A DNA stretch of 64,000 bases. Source: Candidatus Gastranaerophilales bacterium. Lineage in GTDB: Bacteria > Cyanobacteriota > Vampirovibrionia > Gastranaerophilales > Gastranaerophilaceae. The stretch lies in NCBI GenBank assembly GCA_944322725.1, contig CALUPU010000001.1, positions 186,001-250,000 of the forward strand, read 5' to 3'. Of the stretch, positions 34,548-43,534 are shown one piece after another. The notes below the pieces were generated by a model. It was given only the letters and a program-made list of their open reading frames with translations, did no database searches and was not told where the DNA came from. Numbering within the stretch: position 1 is the first letter of the stretch; the number at the start of each line of letters is the position of its first letter. Position numbers and translations under genes: made by a program.

Positions 34548-35522
34548 TTACTTGGTGCAGGTTTTCAGCAATGAATTCAATACAGCGGCTGCATCTGCAG
34601 CAAGTGCAATATCGGCAGATTTCATAATTGGTGCGCTGGTATCTGTATTAATTGCAATAATTTTATCGGCATTTGTTATTCCTACCATATGCTGCATAGC
34701 ACCTGATATTCCAAATGCAATGTAGAGTTTGGGTGATACAGAACTTCCTGTCTGCCCTACCTGGATACTCTGAGGTGCCCAGCCCTGTTCAACGGCAGCT
34801 CGTGAAGCAGCAGGTTTTGCATCAAGATATTCAGCAAGTTTGTATATTAAATCAAAATTTTCTTTTGTTTTAAGACCAAGACCGCCTGCAATAATGATTT
34901 CTGCACATGTCCAATCCTCCACAGGAGGTTTATTTTCACTGTAAACAATCTCCATAAGGCTGCATAAGCCCGTTATGTCAGGCGTTATTTCGATAATTTC
35001 CGCCTCTTGTGAACTCTTTTGTATATTCAATTTAAATGCACCGGAGCGTACAGTGGCAAAATTTGGAAGTGTTTTTGAAATAATTGTTGCCATCATTTTA
35101 CCTCCGTATGTAGGTCTGGTAGCCAGCAGATGTCCGTTTTCATCAATCTGCAGATCCGTACAGTCTGCAGTCAAACCTATATTTAATTTAGAAGCAAGTC
35201 TGGGAGCAAGGTCTCTGCCGTCACATGTTGCGCCCATCAAAAGAATATCAGGCTTATTTTCTTTGATAAAACGTTCAAGAACACGTGAATATACGCAGGT
35301 ATTATGTATATCAAAAAGATTGTCTTTTAAGATATAGAGTTTGTGCAATCCTATATTTTTTAATTCATTAACGGCTTCACTCATTGTGTTTTCATCGCAA
35401 GCTATTACGCCGTTAATGTTAGTATCAGCAAAATTTTTCAAAGCATGTGATATGATTTCCAATGAAACTTTTGCTGGTTTTTTATTATTTAATTCAATAT
35501 AAATAAGTACGTTTCTAGTCAT
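34548..35522 (-). CDS. etfA: Electron transfer flavoprotein alpha subunit
   Basis: A 324-residue EtfA. The C-terminal FAD domain has the family signature: IIAGGLGLKTKENF, AAVEQGWAPQSIQVGQTGSS and LYIAFGISGAMQHMVGI, then IAINTDTSAPI. With EtfB it carries electrons between flavoprotein dehydrogenases. Its start overlaps the etfB stop by eight bases. The context (nadB, nadC, etfB) is discussed as a finding. Confidence 0.96.
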   Translation of the reverse strand: MTRNVLIYIELNNKKPAKVSLEIISHALKNFADTNINGVIACDENTMSEAVNELKNIGLHKLYILKDNLFDIHNTCVYSRVLERFIKENKPDILLMGATCDGRDLAPRLASKLNIGLTADCTDLQIDENGHLLATRPTYGGKMMATIISKTLPNFATVRSGAFKLNIQKSSQEAEIIEITPDITGLCSLMEIVYSENKPPVEDWTCAEIIIAGGLGLKTKENFDLIYKLAEYLDAKPAASRAAVEQGWAPQSIQVGQTGSSVSPKLYIAFGISGAMQHMVGITNADKIIAINTDTSAPIMKSADIALAADAAAVLNSLLKTCTK

Positions 35523-36315
35523 TATTTGCCTTGCATTTATTTATTTCATTAATTATAAAGTGAGTGTAATCTTCTAAAGATGCATTTTCTATCAATTCCG
35601 TATTACGTTCAATATGCGGTCTATATGCGTTTTTTACCTGTGTAGGCGAGCCTTTAAGACCGATGCACTGTTCGTTTGCATTAATATCATCCGCATCCAG
35701 TACATTTATTACAGTATTTTGCGCTTTCATATATCCTTTTATGTCCGGCAATATTTCCGTATTATTTGCCGAAGCTGCAATTAATGCCGGATGGGGAAGT
35801 CTAACTTCCTGCATATAGTCGCATGTGTTTTTTATCCAAACTGAATTATCCTTATTGAAACTCTTTAGCGCAATTACATTTGTAAGCTGTTCAATACCGA
35901 GTTTTTCGGCAAGTGATGAAGGTGTTTGTGCTGTATCTCCGTCAACAGCCTGCTGACCGCATATAATTAAATTAAAATCAGGTATAATGCTTTTAACAAA
36001 CTGTGAAAGCGTATACGCTGTAGCAAGTGTGTCAGCGCCAGAAAATCTTTTATCAGACAGCAAGAATGCTTTATCACATCCCATGGCAATTGCCTGTTTA
36101 AGAATATCCTGTGCCTGCATTGGACCCATTGTTACAACGCTGATTTCAGTATCTTCATTTAAAAATTTTATATTTTTTGCAAGCTGAACGGCGGATAAAT
36201 CATACGGATTTATTATGGAATCCAGGCCTTCCCGCTGAATAGTATTGTTTTTAGTCCATCTGATATCGTTTGTGTCAGGAACCTGTTTTATACAAACTAT
36301 TACTTTAAATGTCAT
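35515..36315 (-). CDS. etfB: Electron transfer flavoprotein beta subunit
   Basis: A 266-residue EtfB. It begins VIVCIKQVPDTNDIRW, has NPYDLSAVQLA, the ANP/AMP-binding CGQQAVDGDTAQTPSSLAEKLG (in two parts, CGQQAVDGDTA and QTPSSLAEKLG), and a C-terminal region without the long anchor seen in some bifurcating Etfs. It starts immediately after the nadC stop codon, so the order nadB-nadC-etfB-etfA is tightly coupled. Confidence 0.96.
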   Translation of the reverse strand: MTFKVIVCIKQVPDTNDIRWTKNNTIQREGLDSIINPYDLSAVQLAKNIKFLNEDTEISVVTMGPMQAQDILKQAIAMGCDKAFLLSDKRFSGADTLATAYTLSQFVKSIIPDFNLIICGQQAVDGDTAQTPSSLAEKLGIEQLTNVIALKSFNKDNSVWIKNTCDYMQEVRLPHPALIAASANNTEILPDIKGYMKAQNTVINVLDADDINANEQCIGLKGSPTQVKNAYRPHIERNTELIENASLEDYTHFIINEINKCKANND

Positions 36316-37161
36316 CTAAGAAATGTCCAATCCTAAGTCTAATACCGGCGCTTGTGCAACTATAGCGCTTGTGGAAATTACATCCACACCTGTTGATGCA
36401 ATTTCATTTATGGTATTTATTTTAACATTTCCGCTTGCTTCTACAATAGCCCTCTTATTGATAAAATCAACACTTTTTTTCATTTCGGGTATTGCCATGT
36501 TGTCGAGCATTATAATGTCACAACCTGCAGCTACTGCTTCTATAACCTGTTCAAAAGTATCGCATTCTACTTCTATTTTGTGTGCATGCGAGATGTTTTC
36601 TTTTATTTGATTAACAGCATTTGTCAATGAACCTGCATGTTGTATATGGTTATCTTTTATCATTACACAATCGCTTAGATTAAACCTGTGTAAACGCGCA
36701 CCGCCAATCATTACAGAGTATTTTTCAAACATTCTGAAACCTGGAGTATTTTTCCTTGTATCTGTAACAGAGGCTGTGTATGGTTTAATTGCTTCCTGAT
36801 ACTTTCTTGTCTCTGTTGCTATGCCTGACATTCTCTGCATATAATTTAATGCGGTTCTTTCACCGGTCAGTATTGCTCTTGCCGGTCCGGTAACTTCTGC
36901 TATTGTTGAGCCGGCAGAGGCAAGTTCACCGTCATTTTTATAAATTTTTACTTTAACATCAGTTGATAGTATTTCAAAAACTTTTTTAAATACATTAATA
37001 CCGCACACAACTGCATCAACACGTGTGTTAAGCTTTGCTGAGAGTGTATCTGTATCATTGTATAAAAAATCAGTTGTTATATCACCAAAACCTATATCTT
37101 CTTTCAGGGCATTTTTTATATGCTCTTCTATCATAAAATCATGCAGTAACTGTTGACTCAT
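36316..37161 (-). CDS. nadC: Quinolinate phosphoribosyltransferase
   Basis: A 281-residue enzyme that converts quinolinate and PRPP to nicotinate mononucleotide in de novo NAD synthesis. Key blocks are LKEDIGFGDITTD near the N-terminus, GERTALNYMQRMSGIAT, TRKNTPGFRMFEKY, and EVECDTFEQ. The start at 37161 (MSQQLLHDF) has an AGAGGA ribosome site at good spacing and is preferred to the longer frame or to the later ATG at 37134. It overlaps the nadB end by 23 bases. Confidence 0.96.
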   Translation of the reverse strand: MSQQLLHDFMIEEHIKNALKEDIGFGDITTDFLYNDTDTLSAKLNTRVDAVVCGINVFKKVFEILSTDVKVKIYKNDGELASAGSTIAEVTGPARAILTGERTALNYMQRMSGIATETRKYQEAIKPYTASVTDTRKNTPGFRMFEKYSVMIGGARLHRFNLSDCVMIKDNHIQHAGSLTNAVNQIKENISHAHKIEVECDTFEQVIEAVAAGCDIIMLDNMAIPEMKKSVDFINKRAIVEASGNVKINTINEIASTGVDVISTSAIVAQAPVLDLGLDIS

Positions 37162-38767
37162 GGATTTTATCCTCTGTATGCAATTCATTTTCTACTTGAA
37201 TTTTTACGGAATCTGCTCTGAAATGTGCACCAATTGACTCTTTTCTTTCAAGTGCAGAATTGATAATACATTTAGAAACATATATTAAATTGCGCAGTTC
37301 ATATTCTTCAATATTGCTGCATTTATCTACAGCACCAAACTCTGATGCTATTTTATTTATTTCTGACATTGCTTCGAGTAAAGATGACTCTGTTCTTATA
37401 ATGCCCACTTTGTCCCACATAACTGTTTTAAGTTTATCCATCAATTCGGAAACATTATTAATTTCTGCCTGCTCATTTTCTTCGTTTGAATACTTTTTAA
37501 TTGTTGTCATAATTGATTCATCAATTATTTGTGAAGGCAGCAGCTGCTGTTTTACAAGTGTATTAACAAGTTCATACGCACATACAACACATTCAAGAAG
37601 AGAATTGCTTGCAAGCCTGTTTGCACCGTGCAACGATGTACATGCTACTTCGCCTATAGCATATAAATTATCAATAGAGGTTTTTCCGTTAATTTCGGTT
37701 TTTATTCCGCCCATACAATAGTGAGCAGCCGGAGAAACAGGAATAAAATCCTTAGTTACATCAATATTGTTTTCTAAACATTTGTTATAGATGTTCGGAA
37801 ATCTTGTTTTAAACTTCTCAATATCTATAAATGTTGCATCAAGGTAAACTTTGTTAGCTTTTGAAAGCTGAGCAAATATTTCTCTTGCTACAACATCTCT
37901 CGGTGCCAAATCTTTTTGAGGATGTTCAGACATAAAATAATCGCCGTTTTGATTTACAAGCCTTGCCCCCTCGCCGCGTACAGATTCAGAAATCAAAAAT
38001 CTTGAATCATCGTTTTCTATAGACAGTGCAGTTGGGTGAAACTGGATAAATTCCATGTCTTTTATTTTGGCATTTGCTCTGAGACCGAGAGCGAGACCGT
38101 CCCCTGTAGTTACAGACGGGTTTGTCGTGTATTTATAGACCTGTCCCGTACCTCCTGTGGCAAGAATGGTAACCGGTGCATAAATGGTTTCGTATTCCTG
38201 CGTCAAGTCGTTAAAAGATATAATACCGCGGCATTTGTTTTTTGAATCTACCAGCAAATCTATAGCCAGAGTCTGCTCATAGATTGTAATATTGGAAGAA
38301 ATTACGGGATCATTTTTAACTTTTTCAACAAGTGCTTTTTCTATACCATATCCTGTGGCATCGCCGCCCACATGCAGGATTCTGCGCACACTGTGTGCGC
38401 CTTCCAGTGTAAAATTAAGCTGGTTTTGTTCATTTCTGTCAAAGTTTACGCCGTATTTCATTAAGTCTTTAATAGCGTGGCAGCTATTTTCGGAAATAAA
38501 TTTAACAACATTAAAATCACACAATCCGCAGCCTGCTTTAATTGTATCAGCGACATGCAGGCTTATAGAATCCGGCTTGTTTTCAGGCAAAACACCAACA
38601 ATACCGCCCTGGGCGTATCTTGAGTTGCATTCTGCAAGCTGAGACTTTGTTAACAAAAGGATTCCATCGGGAAGATTCATTGTCTCAGACAATTTTATTG
38701 CGGCATAAAGACCTGCTATACCGCTTCCTACAATAATTACAGAATATGTTGAATGTTTCATCGGCAT
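37139..38767 (-). CDS. nadB: L-aspartate oxidase
   Basis: A 542-residue flavoprotein that oxidises L-aspartate to iminoaspartate, the first step of quinolinate synthesis. FAD motif VIIVGSGIAGLYAAIKLS (about 9-26), the succinate-dehydrogenase-like HPTALSIEND and EGARLVNQNG, and REIFAQL are present. C-terminal helices are complete. In anaerobes NadB passes electrons to fumarate rather than oxygen. The Etf genes downstream suggest another acceptor here. nadA is not in the window. Confidence 0.96.
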   Translation of the reverse strand: MPMKHSTYSVIIVGSGIAGLYAAIKLSETMNLPDGILLLTKSQLAECNSRYAQGGIVGVLPENKPDSISLHVADTIKAGCGLCDFNVVKFISENSCHAIKDLMKYGVNFDRNEQNQLNFTLEGAHSVRRILHVGGDATGYGIEKALVEKVKNDPVISSNITIYEQTLAIDLLVDSKNKCRGIISFNDLTQEYETIYAPVTILATGGTGQVYKYTTNPSVTTGDGLALGLRANAKIKDMEFIQFHPTALSIENDDSRFLISESVRGEGARLVNQNGDYFMSEHPQKDLAPRDVVAREIFAQLSKANKVYLDATFIDIEKFKTRFPNIYNKCLENNIDVTKDFIPVSPAAHYCMGGIKTEINGKTSIDNLYAIGEVACTSLHGANRLASNSLLECVVCAYELVNTLVKQQLLPSQIIDESIMTTIKKYSNEENEQAEINNVSELMDKLKTVMWDKVGIIRTESSLLEAMSEINKIASEFGAVDKCSNIEEYELRNLIYVSKCIINSALERKESIGAHFRADSVKIQVENELHTEDKIHESTVTA

Positions 38768-39032
38768 GTTTACCTCTTGTTTTAATTTTAATACAAATAC
38801 TTTTTTTTTACTACTATCTATGTAGAGAATTATTCTATTGTTTGCAATTCAAATATGTTGGGGGTAAGATTATTTTACTAGGTTTGGAATAAGTAGATTT
38901 TTACCATTGCCGACTTCAAAGTTATTTTTTGTTAACTTTTGTTAAAAAATAAAAGTTTTACTAACAAATTTTTTTGTATTCGGTTATTAAGCAAATATAG
39001 TCAAAAATCTATACTTACACAACGGAGGAAAA

Positions 39033-39257
39033 ATGATTCAACAACCATCATTACCGGTACAGCAAGCTGCTGTGACACAACAATACCAGCAAGGTCTTGT
39101 TCCGGCAGCACCGGAATTTAACGCCATAAAGATTAATATTAACGGTGCAAGAGTTGACGCACCTTCTCAGGGTGTTCCTGCTACTATGCCTATGCCTTTA
39201 CCTACAGAACAGCAGTCTGAAGCGCAGCAAGCACAGAATTTGAATTACTTAGCATAA
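39033..39257 (+). CDS. Small Gln/Pro-rich protein with NAIKINI motif
   Basis: A 74-residue protein, rich in Gln, Pro and Ala, starting after a CGGAGG ribosome site. The segment APEFNAIKININGARVDAPS (about 31-50) closely matches APEYNAIKINIIDPKVNAPG in the 370-residue neighbour, so it is a shortened paralogue. There is no signal peptide or cysteine. It ends just before a good terminator and is thus its own transcript. Function unknown. Confidence 0.7.
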   Translation: MIQQPSLPVQQAAVTQQYQQGLVPAAPEFNAIKININGARVDAPSQGVPATMPMPLPTEQQSEAQQAQNLNYLA

Positions 39258-39262
39258 TAAAT

Positions 39263-39294
39263 AAAGAGCAATCGTACTCAAGCGGTTGCTTTTT
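39263..39294 (+). terminator. Terminator of the small Gln/Pro-rich gene
   Basis: AGCAATCG and CGGTTGCT pair with one G-U and extend through A-U pairs, followed by TTTTT. It separates the two NAIKINI genes into different transcripts. Confidence 0.8.
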
Positions 39295-39414
39295 AAATAA
39301 GAAGCACAGTCGAAACTTATGTTAAGAATTATTAAATCTCTAAGAAAAAATAGCAATTTTCAATCTTGAGTTCTATTAAATAAGTATCAATAAAAGACTA
39401 ATAAGGGGAAAAAC

Positions 39415-40527
39415 ATGATACAAGGACCTATACAAAATTATGCACCGGCACCTCAATATTGCGTTCCAATGCAGCAGCCTGCACCTGAATACAATGCAAT
39501 TAAAATCAATATTATTGATCCAAAGGTAAATGCACCAGGTTCACAACAGGTACCGGCACCGGTATACAGCTATCCGCAGGCTTCAGTATATAGTTATCCG
39601 CAAGCGCAGACGCAAACTCAGGCTCCGGCATATAATCTACAGCCGGGATATTGCATCCCTGCTCCGGTTTGCAGCCCTCAACCCGCAGTTGTGCAGCAGC
39701 AAGGTCAGGTATTCATGCAGCCCCAGCAGCCTCAACAACTGGCTCCTGTTCAAGTACCTGCACCGCAGGTTATAAATCAGCAGACTGTTAATCAGATACC
39801 GCAATCAGTAATTCCTCAACAGCCTGTACCGGCTCCTGTTGCAGAAACAGTGCCTCCTGCGGCAGCACCTGAGGTAAACAAGGCACCTGCAGCTGATGTT
39901 CCTGCTTTTACACAAAGAATCAAATCAGATAATCTTGAAGATGTAGGAAAAGCAATTGAAGAAGTTGCTGATATCGCTCAAACAAGACCGGCTCCTGAAT
40001 TACTTGATACAGATTTAATGGAAGCATTACTCGGTGTTATCGGCAAAGACAGTTCAACGCTTGAAGCACCTACGGAAAAACAAAAAGAATTAAGACAGCA
40101 GGCTCTTGAAGGCAAACAGCTTTCTGAAGCAGATATGGCTGAAGCCAATAAAATTTCACCTCTTGAAATGGCAGAAAGAAATAAACAGTATGCTTTATTT
40201 ACAACAGCTATCCTTCAAAGCCAGTTAATAGACGAATTCAAGAAAGCAAATAATATAACTCCGGATATCAAGGACCTTCCGGGTATGGAACAGATTGTAA
40301 CCACAGTAAAAGACAATCCGAACCCGATGTTAAGAGCAAGTGCACTTGCAGCATTAGCTTATAACGCAAGACCCGAATACAAACCTGTTATGAAAGAAAT
40401 ATTTGAACTTTCAAAACAAGATGCGGATGAAAATGTTCAAAAAGTAGCAGAAGAAGGACTTGCAAAACTGGCAACAGTTACGGATGCACCGCAGGCTCAA
40501 CCTGCTGCTCCTCAACAAGCTGCTTAA
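39415..40527 (+). CDS. Gln/Pro-rich protein with HEAT-like C-terminal half
   Basis: A 370-residue protein. The N-terminal 160 residues are Pro/Gln/Ala/Tyr low-complexity sequence with the NAIKINI motif near 27. The C-terminal half (about 165-355) is helical, with repeated units (ADVPAFTQRIKSDNLEDVGK, MLRASALAALAY and DENVQKVAEEGLAKL) resembling HEAT-type alpha-solenoid repeats, which bind proteins. No signal peptide is visible. A GGGG-rich ribosome site precedes the ATG. The function is unknown; the architecture suggests a scaffold. Confidence 0.7.
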   Translation: MIQGPIQNYAPAPQYCVPMQQPAPEYNAIKINIIDPKVNAPGSQQVPAPVYSYPQASVYSYPQAQTQTQAPAYNLQPGYCIPAPVCSPQPAVVQQQGQVFMQPQQPQQLAPVQVPAPQVINQQTVNQIPQSVIPQQPVPAPVAETVPPAAAPEVNKAPAADVPAFTQRIKSDNLEDVGKAIEEVADIAQTRPAPELLDTDLMEALLGVIGKDSSTLEAPTEKQKELRQQALEGKQLSEADMAEANKISPLEMAERNKQYALFTTAILQSQLIDEFKKANNITPDIKDLPGMEQIVTTVKDNPNPMLRASALAALAYNARPEYKPVMKEIFELSKQDADENVQKVAEEGLAKLATVTDAPQAQPAAPQQAA

Positions 40528-40543
40528 CAATTTATAACAAAAA

Positions 40544-40579
40544 AAAAAACGGACACTGTATACATAGTGTCCGTTTTTT
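40544..40579 (+). terminator. Strong terminator after the Gln/Pro-rich gene
   Basis: A 14-bp perfect stem, AAAAAACGGACACT/AGTGTCCGTTTTTT, with an eight-base loop. Confidence 0.95.
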
Positions 40580-40630
40580 AATATTTGTAAATTCTTAGAC
40601 TATACCGAGAAAATACGTTTTAATAGAATT

Positions 40631-40975
40631 ATGTCAGAAGAAATCAGTAAAAAAGTAATAAATATTTTCAGCAAACATATTAAAAACAAACCCGTTGACA
40701 CAAAAGAAAAAGTCAAAACATTTGCAGGGTTTAGCTATGTTCGTATGGATAAAGATGTTAACGGATATCCGTTTAAAGAAGAAAAACTGCTGGATTATGC
40801 CAAGGAATGTCACTACATAGTCAAAGTAATGAGAGACAAAAACGGCTCACCATCTCTGTACAGCTATAATGTGCCCAACGACAAACTGCTTGATTTTCTA
40901 CTTAAGTTCAGAAATAATGAACTAAACGGAACAATAATTGAAATAGATAAATTTTTGCCGAAAAGTATAATTTAA
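40631..40975 (+). CDS. Hypothetical 114-residue protein
   Basis: A small soluble protein, basic and Lys-rich, with no recognised domain. Conspicuous features are KTFAGFSYVRMDKDVNGYPF and the C-terminal ELNGTIIEIDKFLPKSII. It ends four bases before the radical SAM gene, so the two are probably cotranslated and it may be a partner or a modified substrate of that protein. No strong ribosome site precedes its ATG. Confidence 0.6.
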   Translation: MSEEISKKVINIFSKHIKNKPVDTKEKVKTFAGFSYVRMDKDVNGYPFKEEKLLDYAKECHYIVKVMRDKNGSPSLYSYNVPNDKLLDFLLKFRNNELNGTIIEIDKFLPKSII

Positions 40976-40978
40976 GAT

Positions 40979-43483
40979 ATGAAAAAGTTAGATAATCAAA
41001 CTCTCGACAGGCTTTTGTACAGCGTCAACAAGCCTTATCAATATGCAGGGCATGAACTTTATTCTTATAATAAAGATTTTGAAACCTCTGAAGTACGCTT
41101 TGCAATAGCATTCCCGGACAAGTATGAGGTTGGCGCAAGCAATCTTGGTCACAGAATTATTTATGAAACTCTCAATTCTATAGACGGTTGTATGTGTGAT
41201 AGAGCATATGCGCCTGATACAGATTGCAAAGAAGAAATTGAAAAGCAGGATTTATATCTTTATGCAGTGGAATCAAAAGTAAGACTGAAAGATTTTGATT
41301 TATTAGGTTTTTCTCTGCAATACGAACTCGCATATCCGACAGTACTTGCTATGATGAACCTGGCAGACATTCCTGTTAAAAATATAGACCGCACAGAGGA
41401 TGACCCTATTATTTTATCAGGAGGTCCGTGTGCGTTTAACCCTGAGCCAATGAAAGAGTTTATAGACGGATTTTTGATAGGTGATGGGGAAGATATTTTA
41501 AAAGAACTTGTTGAAACTTATAAAGTTGCTAAAAAGCAGGATAAAACAAGAAAAGAAATTATTGAACTTCTTGCTGAAATTGACGGATTATATGTTCCTG
41601 CACTGCACAAAGGCAAAAAAATAAACAAAAGAATCTATGATTTTTCTTCTGATTCTGTACCAAGAAAACATCCTGTACCGTTTTCTACATCTATTCATGA
41701 TAGGGCTGTTACTGAGATTAGACGCGGTTGCGGCAGAATGTGCCGTTTTTGTCAGCCAGGCCACGTAAATTTACCCATTCGAGAAAGAAAAGCCGAAGAT
41801 ATTATAGAAATAACAAAGAATCTTGTTAAAAATACAGGATATGATGAGTTTTCAATGTTATCTTTATCTTCTAACGACTACACTAATATAGAACCTGTAT
41901 TAGAGGAGTTAACATGCTATTTTAGCGATAAAAAAGTATCTGCATCATTGCCGAGCCAGAGAATAGACCGCTTTAATATAAGGCTGTCAAACCTTGTTAA
42001 AGATGTAAGAAAAACTACGATTACCCTTGCTCCAGAAGCTGGCTCTCAGCGTCTTAGAGATGTTATTAACAAGAATATTTCGAAAGAACAAATCGTCAAC
42101 ACAACTCTTGATTGTTATAAAAATGGGTACGACAGCATAAAATACTACTTTATTCTGGGCTTGCCAACAGAAACATATGAAGATATCGATGAAATGATAG
42201 AGCTTTTGAGCGGAATCAGGTATCGAGCAAAGCAAATTAAAAATGAACTTGGCTTAAAGCAGGACTTAAAGCTTAACTGCACCCTTTCAATTTTTGTGCC
42301 AAAACCGTTTACGCCTTTTCAATGGGTAGGACAGGATTCTCTTGAAGTAATAACTCAAAAAATAGCTTATATTAGAGAAAAATCAAAATCTTTAAAAAGC
42401 GTGCGAATAAAAATTCATGAAAAATATATATCAGAAATAGAAGCTGTACTCACTAGAGGGGACAGCTCTTTATGCGGTTATATTGAAGAACTATACAACG
42501 CAGGATGCTATCTCGATACGTGGGATGAAAATTTTGACAGGCATAAATGGTATGAACTTGCACAAAAATGCGGTTTTAGTGTTGGAGAATTGTCACAAAA
42601 GCAATTTAGTCTTGATGAAGAGCTTCCATGGGACTTTATAAATGTTGGTATAAAAAAAGAATGGTTTATCCAAGAATACAAAAAAGCTCTAGAGAGCAAA
42701 TCAAGCGAGCCTTGTGAAACAAAATGTTCAAATTGCGGAATTTGTCCGGAGTATAAAGTATCTAAACATTTAGACAAACCTTATGAGCCCAAGCTGACTG
42801 AAAAAACAGATTATTCAAATATTCCTGTAAAAAAATACAGGGCAAAAGTAACAAAAAAAGGATATTTAAAATTTTTGTCACATCTTGACTGGCAAAATAC
42901 TCTTGTAAAAGGCCTATTTAGAAGCGGACTGCCTGTTGTGTTTACAGAAGGTTTTAACCCGATACCAAAGATTTCGCTGGGTGCTGCTTTGCCTATTTTT
43001 ATTGAGAGCGAAACTGAATTCATTGATTTTGAACTCTACGGTGTGAATAATCTTGAAAAAATAAAGCAAACATTAAACACTTCTTTTGACCCTATGGCAC
43101 AAATTATTAATATATATGAAATTGATAAAACAGCTAAGTCTCTTGATATTACGACCCAATGGGCAAGGTATGAAATATCACCTTTAGAAAAAAATGTTTC
43201 AAATTTTGAGAATTTAATGTATATTAAAGATAAGCTTACTTCACAAGATGAAATTTTCTTAAAGAAGAAGACTAAAAAAGGTGTAGACAAATTAATAAAC
43301 ATTAAACAATCAGTAAAAGATGTTGAACTCAAAGACAATAAGCTTTATGTAACGTTAAAAACGGGGCAGAATCAGGATATCCCGTCCGTTCGTGCTGATG
43401 ACTTAATGAAAATTTTCTATCCCAATGAGAAGTTTAATATTACAAGGCTTATGCTTTTTGACGCCGAGTTTACGGTCTTATAG
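40979..43483 (+). CDS. B12-binding radical SAM protein fused to DUF2344
   Basis: An 834-residue fusion (TIGR03960 plus TIGR03936/DUF2344). After a B12-binding-like N-terminal domain (about 40-180), the radical SAM cluster motif CGRMCRFC (C251, C255, C258) opens the barrel. A Cys-rich linker (CETKCSNCGICPEYK, about 580-595) probably holds another cluster. The C-terminal DUF2344 part starts near 618 (YRAKVTKKGYLKFLSHLDWQ). Genes of this type are regularly found beside RNase E/G, as here. The substrate is not known from this sequence, though a role in RNA or ribosome modification is often suggested. Confidence 0.9.
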   Translation: MKKLDNQTLDRLLYSVNKPYQYAGHELYSYNKDFETSEVRFAIAFPDKYEVGASNLGHRIIYETLNSIDGCMCDRAYAPDTDCKEEIEKQDLYLYAVESKVRLKDFDLLGFSLQYELAYPTVLAMMNLADIPVKNIDRTEDDPIILSGGPCAFNPEPMKEFIDGFLIGDGEDILKELVETYKVAKKQDKTRKEIIELLAEIDGLYVPALHKGKKINKRIYDFSSDSVPRKHPVPFSTSIHDRAVTEIRRGCGRMCRFCQPGHVNLPIRERKAEDIIEITKNLVKNTGYDEFSMLSLSSNDYTNIEPVLEELTCYFSDKKVSASLPSQRIDRFNIRLSNLVKDVRKTTITLAPEAGSQRLRDVINKNISKEQIVNTTLDCYKNGYDSIKYYFILGLPTETYEDIDEMIELLSGIRYRAKQIKNELGLKQDLKLNCTLSIFVPKPFTPFQWVGQDSLEVITQKIAYIREKSKSLKSVRIKIHEKYISEIEAVLTRGDSSLCGYIEELYNAGCYLDTWDENFDRHKWYELAQKCGFSVGELSQKQFSLDEELPWDFINVGIKKEWFIQEYKKALESKSSEPCETKCSNCGICPEYKVSKHLDKPYEPKLTEKTDYSNIPVKKYRAKVTKKGYLKFLSHLDWQNTLVKGLFRSGLPVVFTEGFNPIPKISLGAALPIFIESETEFIDFELYGVNNLEKIKQTLNTSFDPMAQIINIYEIDKTAKSLDITTQWARYEISPLEKNVSNFENLMYIKDKLTSQDEIFLKKKTKKGVDKLINIKQSVKDVELKDNKLYVTLKTGQNQDIPSVRADDLMKIFYPNEKFNITRLMLFDAEFTVL

Positions 43484-43534
43484 GCAAGCTGCGTAAGATT
43501 ATAAAAGGTTTATACAATTTTAAAGGAAATCAAT

